Below, piece after piece: positions 23,422 to 34,235 of a stretch of DNA of 64,000 bases. The notes under the pieces are model-generated. The model ran no database searches. It saw only the letters and a list, made by a program, of their open reading frames with translations, and was not told where the DNA came from. Within the stretch, counting starts at the first letter, position 1. Each line of letters begins with the position of its first letter. Location: contig MNCI01023765.1 of the NCBI GenBank assembly GCA_015680685.1, forward strand, positions 673,437-737,436, given 5' to 3'. Source of the DNA: Gnetum montanum (Eukaryota > Streptophyta > Gnetopsida > Gnetales > Gnetaceae). A program made the position numbers and the translations under genes.

Positions 23422-24247
23422 TGATGAGTAGTGAGGTATCCCTACGTTCAATCATATGAATACGAGTGTCCATGCACAATCCGGTCAAATTCCAAGAACT
23501 AAGTGCTTATGTGCCTTTGTGGAACAAGAATGGGTTGATCAATCATTGTCTTCCCAAACTTACTTGTCTGTCAAAATTGTATGGTTACGTAAACTTGAGG
23601 CATATGATTTTTATATTTCTTTTGTGTTTTAATGTGCTACTGCTAATAAGGGGGGAGAGAGATAACTAAGTAACAAATTTAATTTGACTACTTATTAACT
23701 AGGCTCTAACTGATCCTAACACTAGTATCCACTCTCACTTGCCATACACATCTTGAACCAGTGCAACACTATTGGGATTACCAAACACTAATCGTTACTA
23801 GGTTACCAAGATTTACACACATGCTCAAAGTGATCATATTATGTGTGCTTACTTAGGAGAGTTTTAGGGTGAGAGAGAATCATTAATTAACTAAGGAAAG
23901 CATTAAGTAATAGTAATTAACATTAATTAATCTATTTTGAATGCTGTAAAGTTTATCAAAAAGTTCATCTTTATTGCTGTACACAAGGTGTGCTAAGGTA
24001 CACAATGCTCAAATAAAGATCCGTTCACTTTATGACTCTTACTATAGGCACACAGAAATAATTCTAACTCTGAGAGGGAGAAAAGGCAAGAGTTTGGGTA
24101 AGGGACTAAGACTAACTATGCAAACCAAGTGTGCCTTCCTCTTATTTATAGGCAACGAGGCAAGCCATGATATCGCGTATGTGATATCACATGGAAGGCC
24201 ATGATATCGTGTACGCGATATCATGAACACGATATCATGACTCATCA
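23422..24247 (-). mobile_element. Family-A LTR with adjacent PPT
   Basis: This 826-base LTR starts TGATGAGTAG and ends GACTCATCA. The minus strand has a CTATAAATAA box (24151-24142) and GATATC palindromes (24169-24240). GTGGGGCTA (24256-24248, minus) abuts it like the PPTs of related elements, so this is a 3' LTR and its element extended to the right. No partner LTR was found in the window; the interior is soon interrupted by an assembly defect. Confidence 0.8.
24142..24240 (-). promoter_or_regulatory. U3 TATA box plus GATATC module
   Basis: CTATAAATAA (minus, 24151-24142) stands 27 bases from the first GATATC (24169). Four to five GATATC units joined by GTAC-like spacers follow, up to 24237. 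Confidence 0.6.
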
Positions 24248-24988
24248 TAGCCCCACAACTAAATGAAAAATCATCCTTGAGTTCCTTACAAAATATTGGG
24301 AAGGTATGGGATTATTGACTTAATGAGAATTAACAGCAACAAGGAATAATAGACTCAAAGTTCCTAGTGAATGAATTGACAAACATATTACAATATTGGT
24401 GTTCACACCCTTTGTGGTGAACACTGTACATGGATGACATCTAGACCTTAATTTGATAGCTTGAAGAGAAAGAGGGAGAAAGAAAATGAGGCATGTTGCT
24501 ACCAATGCCGAGATTGCACCCTCTGTTGTTTATCTATAACCATGCAACCAAACTTGTTCCCGGCGTAAACGTTCTAGCTCTAGTCCATCTCGAGTGCTTC
24601 CTCCTATTCCAGTCCATAGTTCGTGTAATCACCATTTGCACACACAACATAGTCACAAATGAGCAAGGATAAGTAGGCCATAATGCAATTGATACCTTGC
24701 CTCAATATAAAGCACATTGGTTGGGTTATGATTATGACAAAAATTGGGTTAGAGGTTTATTTTTGATAACTACCCAAGGTGTAGGGGTTAGGTAAGTAGT
24801 AGAATGGAGAAATTGAAAAATTCGTGCCAAGTCCCCCACGACTAAGAGTAAATCTCTAGTAGCAATAAAATGGAAAAATATAAGGAACAAGGAAGATGGG
24901 AAAAATAAGAATGACAATGCCAATAAAGTGGATGTCAAAGATTGGGATGAAATGAGAAATGGTTGATTGAAGAGAATGTTTAAGGAAA
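24248..24988 (-). other. Interior of the truncated family-A element
   Basis: The first 60 or so bases match the sequence beside the 3' LTR of element 1 (8048-8110), which supports common origin. At about 24816 a CCCCCACGACTAAGAG segment recalls those at 8051 and 11306. No ORF with known domains is present. Confidence 0.5.
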
Positions 24989-25073
24989 NCAATTGTTAAG
25001 TTCTTTTCCTTAAACATTCTCTTCAATCAACCATTTCTCATTTCATCCCAATCTTTGACATCCACTTTATTGG
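24920..25073. other. Perfect inverted repeat at N bases: likely assembly artefact
   Basis: Sixty-nine bases at 24920-24988 are repeated as an exact reverse complement at 25005-25073, with a single N at the outer edge of the right arm (25074) and one at the inner edge of the left arm (24989). Such exactness beside N in otherwise eroded DNA points to a joining error. Confidence 0.8.
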
Positions 25074-25074
25074 N

Positions 25075-25559
25075 AAACTTACCCACAATAATTTACCAAG
25101 GAAAAAAAATGCATCAAACAAGATATGGAATAATCATAAAATCAACAACAAGGTGGAAAATGGAAAGGAAGATTGAGAGTAGAAATGGAATTGAATCCTA
25201 CAAGCATAACTTCAAGAGGATAAGAAAACAAGTTGAAGAATACTTGTAATTAAAAGAGGCTACATGAGGTTACAAGTAAATATAGGGCACTATGAGATAA
25301 AATCAATAGAACATGGTAACTTTATATCTTATTATATAGATTCATACAAAGTTTGTAGTATTTTGAGATGCTAAAAGAAAAGTAGGAGGTCATGTAGGCT
25401 CACTTATTGTCAGCCACTTGAGTTTTTAGAGTCGATCATTTATCAAAACCTTTGAACAAAGATCAACAAAGACTACAAGAAAATAGGTAAACATTAGATA
25501 TAATATGGTTTAAGATAGAAATGATTGACTGGATTGGTTAATTCATTATTAGCCATGTC
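25075..25559. other. A-rich stretch without gene
   Basis: Only short Lys-rich open frames occur here. I see nothing assignable. Confidence 0.4.
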
Positions 25560-25873
25560 TAGAAATCTAAATACTCTATTGACATAAGCTTTAGTGATCA
25601 AGATAGGTCCTTTCTAATTAGTCTAGAATTTTTCCACATGTTTGCAAATGACCTTAAGAACAAGGTCTCCTTCCTTGATTTTCTACTAGTTAGGATCATG
25701 GTGGTAATGCTATTTTTTCTTTTCTTGATGTCATTTGATTTGACAAGCATATGTATTCATTATTCTTCCACCAAATTGAGGTCAATGGCATGTAGCTCAT
25801 TATTCTACTGATCATTAATGAATTTAGACATAGCTATCCTTAAGGATGGAACTATAATGCATGAAAAATTTGA
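25560..25873 (-). pseudogene. Ty3/gypsy integrase C-terminal fragment
   Basis: Reading leftward from 25870 the frame gives VPSLRIAMSKFINDQ, a stop, NNELHAIDLNLVEE, and two more stops. After a frame change come GDLVLKVICKH, GPILITKAYVNRVFRFLD. This matches the C-terminal part of plant gypsy integrases (PSLRxA...LxxLDLVEExR...GDLVLxK...GPYxVxxAYxxGxYxL). The catalytic D,D-35-E core and zinc finger are not present. The fragment starts exactly where a plus-strand LTR begins (25874), so it was cut by that insertion or rearrangement. Confidence 0.75.
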
Positions 25874-26941
25874 TGTTGAAGGGCTAAAAATCTCAAGATG
25901 AAACAAATTAGCTTTAGATCCATGAGCCTCGAGAAAAAGATTTGAAGCACTCTAGATGGTCTTTTTGATCACCTAGAAACTTATGATTTGCTAACAATGC
26001 GAATAAATGGAATTGCAAATGCAAATCTAAGTGTAGAGAAATAGAGAATGAATTTGCAATGAACAAATGAAACTGCAAACTTTTTATTAAAATAATATGA
26101 TTTTTGATAGGAACATAGCTTAGATGGTACAAATTCTATGCTTTAAAGACACAAAGAGCCAAAGGGAGAATGCTTTCAACCCAATTCATCCAATAGGATG
26201 TGCTTTGTAGTTAGCTTTGCTCTTCAGTAGTTTGAAATTTCTACTCTCAAAGCTCATCACTATTTTCTTTGTCATTGGATCTATGTTGTGATTGGAAGAC
26301 TAGTTGTGAACTCTTGGTAGAACTGCACTACACTGAAAGTTTCAATGTTCAATTGAATGCAAAATGTTAAAAGTTCCTTTTGATGTGATCAACTCTAGTT
26401 TGAATAGGCTATATGGTGGCTGATTCATTGTTGCAAAATTTTGCCATGGTTGCTGTGAAATTCTGATGTCTTTAGAGCAACTCTTGGTAGCATATTTATT
26501 AGATTTAGAAATTTTTATGCTTTTTTTACACTGGCATCATCTGCTACCTAGTGTAAAAGTTCAATACCTAGGATAAAAATTCAATATCCAAAATTATATG
26601 TTGGCTTTGCAGATTTCCCTAGTGTAAAAATTCAAGGCCACCATAAAAACTCAAAGTCCAAATTTATACATTAGCTTTTCAGTTTTCCCTAGCATAAAAA
26701 TTACCATGGCTAGCATAAAAACTTGGAAATGCCCAAATTTTATAGCTTACAAAGCATTTTCAGCCTTCCCAAGCCTGGGTATATGAAAATTGTAGCTTTT
26801 CTCACCTAGAGGATGAGGCATTCACAATGTATGAAGCACTTTTCAGCCTCAATAAGTTAGAATGTGTGAGATCTATAACATTTGAACTATAAATTTTACA
26901 TTTTATAACAAGAATATTGCCTCAAATTACAGTGATGAAGG
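25874..26941 (+). repeat. Family-C LTR, copy b
   Basis: It begins TGTTGAAGGGCTAAAAA and ends CTCAAATTACA. It matches copy a (from 28630) from start to end, including the GATCACCTAGAAACTTA-like segment (25965), the CCCTAGYRTAAAAA repeats (26550-26720) and the TTTCAGCCTTCCCAAGC block (26757). Short internal repeats of CTAGTGTAAAAATTCAA occur at 26555-26700. Confidence 0.6.
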
Positions 26942-27415
26942 CTACAATGCTAGATTTTGGGGAAAATAAGGCAATTGTATTTGCCATTATTTGTCATCAA
27001 ATTACAAAAAATTTTTGGTTATGAGTTGCAACATGAATTATTTTTGTGATGTTTGATTGATCCCTCTTTGTTTATGTTTTAAGGGTTAGTTCAAGAGACA
27101 TAGAAAAAAAGTGCAAAACACCATCACATGTCCATCACTGATGTTTCCTCTCCATGCTTAATTCTATAGTTTTCAAACCATGTCAAAGAGTCTCTACAAT
27201 GATGAGATAAGATTATGATGGAATGGTATAGGTTCAAGATGAGATAAAGGTCATATTCACTATTGGGAAATGATTACATGGGTTAACAAAGAATTCCAAA
27301 TGTTGAAATCATGATTATGGTATGGCAGTGACATGCTTGCTAATCAATGTAATCTTCATGGCTTGTGCTTTGAAATACTGGTTATGTAGTAATGTTTTTG
27401 AGGAACCAACACTTT
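26942..27415 (+). other. Leader segment following family-C LTR b
   Basis: The homology with copy a continues past the LTR end, to about 27435 here and 30355 there (GAGTTGCAACATGAATT..., CTCCATGCTT..., CTCCAAGG). The first bases (GTGATGAAGGCTACAATGC) also match those next to the minus-strand LTR end at 56697. It is an untranslated leader, not coding. Confidence 0.5.
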
Positions 27416-27419
27416 ACTC

Positions 27420-28330
27420 CAAGGCTTTTTTATATTGGGTGGTTCACTCATAGTGAACTCCTTTCTTAAGTAAGTTTTGCATGGGTTGTAGCTTATTTGT
27501 AAGCCTTGATATGAACCTTCAAATAGATTGCAGTTTACCTTGTAGTCACTACAGCTCCTTAAGTTTAGTTGGTGTTGCCAAATTGGTTATGATCTTAACC
27601 TTATTAGGATCGACATGTATCCCTACTTAAAATACTACAAAGCAAAGCATCTTATTGGTTTTAACACCAAAGACATACTTCCTAGGATTAAGTCTACATT
27701 CATATTTGAGACATCATTTAAGCACTAAGTCAATGTCATATGCATGATCATTGGCCACTTTTGATTTAACAGATATGTTATCCATGTAATCATTGAGTAA
27801 GCCTAGCATGTAAGCACTAAATATATAAGTAATGACCCACTGATAGGTTGCATCTACATTCTTTAGACTGAATGGCATCATGGTATGATAAAATGTTCTC
27901 CAAGGGATCATGAAGGTCATGTAAAGTTGATGCTCTAGGTTGATTTCAACTTGGTTGTATCTTGAGAACCCATCTATGAAGGACAACAAGGCATGCCTAA
28001 CTGTAATATCAATGAGTTGGTCAATACTAGGTAAAGGAAAATCATATTTAATAGTTGATTTATTTAGGTCTCTAAAATCGATGAAAATACATATACTCCC
28101 ATATTTCTTAGGGACCACCACTATGTTAGATGCCTAATTAGCGTAGTAAATACCTTGGATGAAACCAACTTAAAAATGTTTCATGATCTCATCATGAACT
28201 ACCAAGGCTAGATCTAGTTTGATTTTGTGAACTTTTTTCTTAACTAGTTTAATACTAGATTCAAGTATAATGTTGTGCTAAATTAGGCATGGATTGAGTC
28301 TTGGAATATCTTCATATGACTAGGAAAAGG
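27420..28330 (-). pseudogene. Ty3/gypsy reverse transcriptase fragment
   Basis: Reading leftward from about 28320: SYEDIPRLNPCLI, KLVKKKVHKIKLDLALVVHD, SNIVVVPKKYGSICIFIDF, then RDLNKSTIKYDFPLPSIDQL, LLSFIDGFSRYNQ, TFMIPWRTFYHTMMPFSLKN, DYMDNISVKS and, downstream, LNPRKYVFGV, GIHVDPNKVKII, LQGKLQSI-RFISRLTNKLQP. These are the successive RT blocks and thumb region of plant gypsy elements, Tat/Athila-like by motif style. The 135-codon core (28121-27714) is open; stops flank it on both sides. The active site YxDD reads YMDN, so the last catalytic Asp is lost. RNase H and the integrase core, expected further left, are replaced by the family-C LTR copy. Confidence 0.9.
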
Positions 28331-28629
28331 CCTTATTATTATTTTGAAGGACCTTGGTGATTTCTTGAGCCTATTATGGTTCAAGTGAGGAAGTTAATTT
28401 TAGTGTTTTCTCCTCACTTGTATGTGTTGTGATTGGAACCTTAACTAGAGAGTCTTTAGTAATGTCACTAGCCTCAAGATCAAGGGTTTTAACTATATTT
28501 TTAGGCCATTCAAGAGGTTTTTATATAAAGATTGTGTGGTTAACTAGGCTCTCAGGCTCAAGATCTAGGTAGCTAAGATCAATGGACCACTCAACATCAC
28601 CATAAGACTCACTTAGGCTTAGAGGTAAG
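28331..28629 (-). other. Linker upstream of the RT fragment
   Basis: This is probably the protease-RT linker of the same broken pol, ending where the family-C LTR copy a begins. No motif is readable. Confidence 0.4.
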
Positions 28630-29945
28630 TGTTGGGCCTAGAAAATTCAGTTGCTAGAATGGAAACCAAAAATCCCAAGCACTAGAATAGTTTTAAGCTT
28701 GAATCCTAAGGGCCTCTGAAAATAGGATTCAAGATGCCCTAGAAGGTCTGGCTGATCACCTAGGAACTTAAGGAAGTGTAAAAAGAACTGGCAACAAAAT
28801 CTAAAACATAAAAATAAATGGAAATGGAATATCAAATTCATAGTATAAATAGACACAAAAATAAAAATGTAAATTAAAATATGCATAGTAAGAACTGTAA
28901 CTTTATTAAAATGGGAAATAAAGAATAAGGTTCATAGAGTATAGATTTGTGTGCTAGGTGCATAAAAAGTTGCTATAGGAGCTTGAAGTCCATTAGAGTT
29001 TATAATATAGACTTGAAACTCCATGATTAGGGTTCTTTCCAACTCCTATTTCTTGCAACTCTTGCTTGTTTCCACCAAGATCTACAATATGGCTATGAAA
29101 TAGTATTACACCTTTGGTGCAATGGTATCACATGGGAGTCTTTGTGCCTAGCGTAGGCACCAATTTGCTCAAAGGTGTTGGAAGGATGTTGAAAGTATCT
29201 AGGATGAAAAATGTTCTTAGGATATGGAAAATTTATGATGTTATTTTTTTGGAAAAAGGTTGTGAAGAAAGAATAAAGTATTTACATGTAGTTTAAATAG
29301 GGTGGAATTAGCTATTTTGGGGCCTACACACCACTCTCATGATTGCTGATAGATTGGTGTCAATTTGTAGGTGTTAGTAGTCATACATTCTTAGTATAGT
29401 TTTAATTTATAGTAATTTTAGAATACCATAGCCACAAAAACCCATTCGTTTATTATAAATAGTAAATGAACTTTTATGACTACACTAGCACCATCCTTAC
29501 TATGCTGGATTCCAACTATACTAAAGTTGCTGGAACATGTGGTCAACTCCAACATTGGAAAATGTTGCATATTATGTTGTTCTAGTGCTTCATTTCTTTG
29601 AAAATGCTACAACTATTGAAAACTTGGGATGACTACACTAGAGTTGGGAGACTAGGAATGAAAAATCCCAATGATTCCATATATGCTAGGAGGGTAGATG
29701 GTTCTAGTGTGGTTGAGGTTATATCCCAGAAAAAGCCCATAGAAATACCAGATTTGGCTAATCCCAAGGCATTTTTAGCCTTTTCAAGTCCAAATATAGA
29801 CATGAGGTACCTTTTTCCACATGGGAAGTGAGGTAATAGAAACTTTTGAGGCATTTTTGAGCCCAAAAAAGTTTGAAGTATGCAAGATTGTAGCTCATGG
29901 GTTGCAAATCTTACATTTATAATAAGGTCTTGCCTCAAGTTAGGA
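28630..29945 (+). repeat. Family-C LTR, copy a
   Basis: It begins TGTTGGGCCTAGAAAATTC and is homologous over its length to copies b, c and d. It contains the block from GGTGGAATTAGCTATTTTGG (29302) to the TCTTGCCTCAAGTTA end (about 29945), also present at 38412-39045. The right border is approximate. Confidence 0.6.
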
Positions 29946-30360
29946 AAAGAATATTACAATATGCAACATGAATTTTTGGTGGTGTTTTATTGGCCCCTCT
30001 TTATTGATGTTTGGAGGATTAACTTGAGAGACATCAACAAAGAATACAAAACAACACTACACATCCATCTCCAATGTTCCCTCTCCATGCTTGACTCAGT
30101 AGTGTTAAACCATGCTAAAGTGTGATTATGATGATGATGGGATAAGTTTATGATAGGGGCTATCATTGGCTATAGGGATATGATCATGGGGGTTAATAAT
30201 GAATTTCAAATGTTGATATCATGGTTACATTCATGGGAATGACACTTTGTTGATCAATTAATGTGGTCTTGGCACTTCATCCTTTGAAATCTTGGTTGCT
30301 CAACAATGCATTTGAGAAACTGAAACTTTGCTCCAAGGTTTCTTTGGCCATTAGGCTTCT
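29946..30360 (+). other. Leader segment following family-C LTR a
   Basis: It is homologous to 26942-27435 (CCCTCTCCATGCTTGACTC, GCTCCAAGG). Non-coding. Confidence 0.5.
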
Positions 30361-31832
30361 CCCTTTACATGTTTGGAGCCATTTTTTTGTCTTTTTAGCT
30401 TCATTAGCCACTCAAATTCTTGGTAATTTGCTTCTCCATTTTTTTTTTGTTTTTGGGGTGAAACGTTTATTGGGTTTCATTGCCAATGTCAATTTTCCAC
30501 CAAGTGAGATGTATTACGATTGATAGACTTGATGTTTTTCCCATTTAATGAGGTATATTACATTCAATGGACTTAAAAATGAAGCATGATTAACGGAGGT
30601 TACATGGTTGTAATGTAGTGATTGAAAATGTCGAAGGTTGGAATGATACACTGAGAGGTCCATGGTTGTATAGCCTTGATCCCATGTTTGCATGGGGGCC
30701 TACTAGAAAATGGAAGTGGGGTGCCCATAATGGTCTTGTTGATTGAACTAGGGCTTATGAGGTGTTATGATAAACAAATGTGAGGGGTTTGCACTAGGTT
30801 TGCAATGTCCATGATGTCTATGGAGGTAAGCATAGTCAAGGTTTTTGGTGCAAAATGAGAGAGAAAATGCATGAATATGTGCAAAGTGATGAAAAATGTG
30901 ATTAGAATGCTAAAATTCAAGAGGAAATGCTAAAAATTTGTGATTCAAGTAAGAGAGAAAGCAACACCACCCCAAAGGACGAGTGGGTCAGGGGGGGGGG
31001 TAGAGCATAGTTAACTACAAAGAGAAGCTAAGGAGGTGCGTGGTGTACAAATAGGCACAAAAGGCAACATAGTTACAATCTAAAGGTATCTGGGCTATGA
31101 AAATTAACATATACCATGAATTCTAAGCTTGTTAGGTTAGCTACCATGGTATATTGTGAGCTATGATGGTCTACAATGTGTTGGGTTGTGTGAAACGATG
31201 CTATGGTGGTGTGCAATGGTGTTAAGTGCTATCCCAAGGTTTGCCAAAATGCTAAGTGTGCTTGGATGCCAAATTCCAAGAATGCTAATGCTCAAATTTT
31301 CCAACCCCTACAATGTGGAACATTGGGGTATTTATAGGGCCTAGGGTTAGCATGATTCACTGATCAAGCGCCACATGGTAGAGGGGTAGTTAGGACTACA
31401 CTAACCCCAACTATGCTCCCACTGAAGCAAATGGTGTTCTACGGGTGTGCTCTAATGGACCCTGTGAGACTATTAGACTATGACTACACTACCAAGACTA
31501 CATGTGAGAGTCCAAAAAAATCACAATGTCCCTAAAAATAATGCAAAACAGTGCAGTTTTGGAGACTATGCTATGGGACTACGCTGTTCACTCTCTTGAG
31601 TGGTGTCAAGTGTAGGTACAATTTAGGGGCAAATTGGGGGGTGCAAAAGAAATGAAAACTGCTCATCTTACTTACTAAAGGAATTTTGGATATGAGATGA
31701 AGATTGGTGTTGATTTTTGGAGGCTTATGGAGGTATTTTTGCTTAACTACGCTAACTATGCTCTATAGTGTAGTCCAACAGTTAGCCAAATTTTGCAAAA
31801 ACTATGGTATAGTGTAGACTACACTCTAGAGC
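30361..31832. other. Unassigned retroelement-derived interval
   Basis: No gene is recognised. A run of ten G lies at 30991-31000. From about 31430 the sequence is rich in GACTACRCT and CATAGTC motifs that lead into the tandem duplication. Confidence 0.4.
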
Positions 31833-32676
31833 ATAGTCCCAACAATGAAAGAATAGCCTTGATACTTAGAAAAATATGGCAAAAACTTATGTCTTCATGT
31901 AGACTACATTGACTACTCTCTGGAGCATAGTAGGGGGTGTAGCTTTAAAAGTTAGAAAATTTTCCAAATTGTTTCTTCTATCCCAAACCCACTTAATAAC
32001 CTTTAGCTTGACACTTAGGCAAATATACAAAAGTAGCCATTTCTATGTTGACTACGTTGACTATGCTCTATAGCATAGTCCTAGTAGGGGGAGTGTAGTT
32101 GAAAACTTAGAAAACTTGCAACTGTTGTCGACATTTAGAAAAATCTTACAAATCTAGGTTGTCTATGTCAACTACATTGAATACACTCTAGAGTGTAGTC
32201 CTAGTAGTGGGGAGTGTAGTCTCAACACTTAGGAAAAAAATTATCAAATCTTGAATAGTCCCAGCAATGAAAGAATAGCCTTGATACTTAGAAAAATATG
32301 GCAAAAATTTATGTCTTCATGTAGACTACATTGACTACTCTCTGGAGCATAGTAGGGGGCGTAGCTTTAAAAGTTAGAAAATTTGCGAAATTGTTTCTTC
32401 TATCCCAAACCCACTTAATAACCTTTAGCTTGACACTTAGGAAAATCTACAAAAGTAGCCATTTCTATGTTGACTACGTTGACTATGCTCTATAGCATAG
32501 TCCCAGCAGGGGGAGTGTAGTTGAAAACTTAGAAAACTTGCAATTGTTGTCGACATTTAGAAAAATCTTACAAATCTAGGTTGTATATGTAAACTACATT
32601 GAATACACTCTAGAGTGTAGTCCTAGTAGTGGGGAGTGTAGTCTCAACACTTAGAAAAAAAATTGTCAAATCTTGA
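31833..32676. repeat. Tandem duplication, 422-bp unit
   Basis: Unit 1 (31833-32254) and unit 2 (32255-32676) are nearly identical. Each contains palindromic pieces such as GACTATGCTCTATAGCATAG and ACACTCTAGAGTGT, and the alternation GACTAC...GTTGACTAYGCTCT...ATAGTCCYAG. The few differences show that this duplication is younger than the surrounding elements. Confidence 0.9.
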
Positions 32677-34235
32677 CACTTAGACAAATTTGCAATCAAG
32701 ACCTGGTGGCCTAGATTAGTGGTGTTTCATGTAATGCATGTGTCAAATATAGGTCAACATTGTTATTTAGGGTAAGGAAGGTTATGAATAGGCTATGGGG
32801 TTGGGCTTAAGGAGAGGTAATGGAAGTGAAGTAGAGTAAGCACTCTTGGTACACTAGGACAAACTCACCAAATCTTGCACATTGAGGTAATGTGGTGATT
32901 TCCTACTTTAATGAGTTGCATCTTCGTGATGATTTTCAGAATTCATCCTGTAAGAAAAAGTCCAAGAGAACATGAAAACTAGACAAAGAAGTTATGTTGT
33001 TATAGTACAATGCATAGGATCATACTAAACAACTAGCAAACTAGGCTATTCAAGGTCATCAATGTCACAACATAGAAGGATCTATGTAATGTGCATTAGA
33101 TGTTACAAAGCTCTATAGTTCATTTATTGTGCCAAACAAGAAGAGATAGAGAAACAAAATGTAGGATCACTTATTGTAGACCATTGAAATCATTACCATT
33201 AGTCATTTGTTGCAACATATCAATAGTGGTAAATAATACTACAAGAAAACATGTTAGTGTTAGATGTAATCAAGGCTATGTGATGGCTTTGATGTTGCCT
33301 AATAGGGATTTGATGAGGTCATGAGCAGGTGGGTGAGGAACTTGGGCCTTATGTGTTTTCTCCTTACCATCATGGTCTTAAATGGAAATTTTAACTAAGG
33401 GACTCTTCATGATGTTTTTGGCTTCATAGTCAATGGTCATTAGGCTAATTCAAGATGTTATGGTTGCATAGTGTGATGGTTTGAGGCTTAAGGTTTGGGT
33501 ACATAAGATCAATTTGGTCTAATAAACATTACAAGAGGGGTTTATTTAGGCTTTAAAGCTAGTCAAGTTCATTTCCTCACTTTCCTAGCTTAATCTTGCA
33601 TGACAACATAAGCACATCAAGTGACACTTGTGTAATAAAATTGTTAAAACAATGTAAGATACTCTAATAATAAAGTAAAAGTGGATAAAAATAAATTAAA
33701 TTTATGTTAAAATAGGTTAAAACATGGTCAATGGAGGTCATTAGGGGTAGTATAAGATCAAATATGGTCAAGTATGATTATACTTTTGCTATTTTTAGCT
33801 CGTAGTGGGATATTTTCCTAGTTTAAGGCCTTAGCAGGCCATAGTTACATGGTGTCAAATGATGGTCAAACACCATCACTTAACACTAATCAAAGGCTAA
33901 ACAAGGATCAATAGAGGCCATAATAGAGATAAAAAAGTTAAATGTGATGACACTAAAGTGATGTAGAGGGTAGATAAGGTCAACAGATGGCAATGAAGGT
34001 TAATAATGCATAACAAGGTCAAAATAAGTTAAAACACCTTGAAACAAGTTCAAGTCCATCAATGCAAAATAAATGTGATAAAACTTGGTCAATATTAGCC
34101 AAATCAGATTATATTTTGCTAGTTTTAGGCCTTAGGAGGCTATGGTATGAGGCTATAGGGTTGCTAGGGGAGTTTGGGCACTTGACAAGGCCATTTTAGG
34201 GTTTTTTTTTTGAGAAAAAATTGACACCTTTTCTT
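32677..34235. other. Non-coding interval with two copies of the GGCCTTAG motif
   Basis: No gene is recognised. CTAGTTTAAGGCCTTAGCAG (33819) and CTAGTTTTAGGCCTTAGGAG (34119) belong to the dispersed motif described at 37416 and 62546. Confidence 0.4.

Noticed and set aside
24920-25073. A large hairpin as a microRNA precursor or foldback transposon
   Set aside because: The arms are exact, the right one ends at an N, and there are no terminal features or target-site duplication. An assembly error is the simpler explanation.
30991-31000. Run of ten G as a PPT or G-quadruplex
   Set aside because: It is a single G run without an adjacent LTR start or further G tracts.
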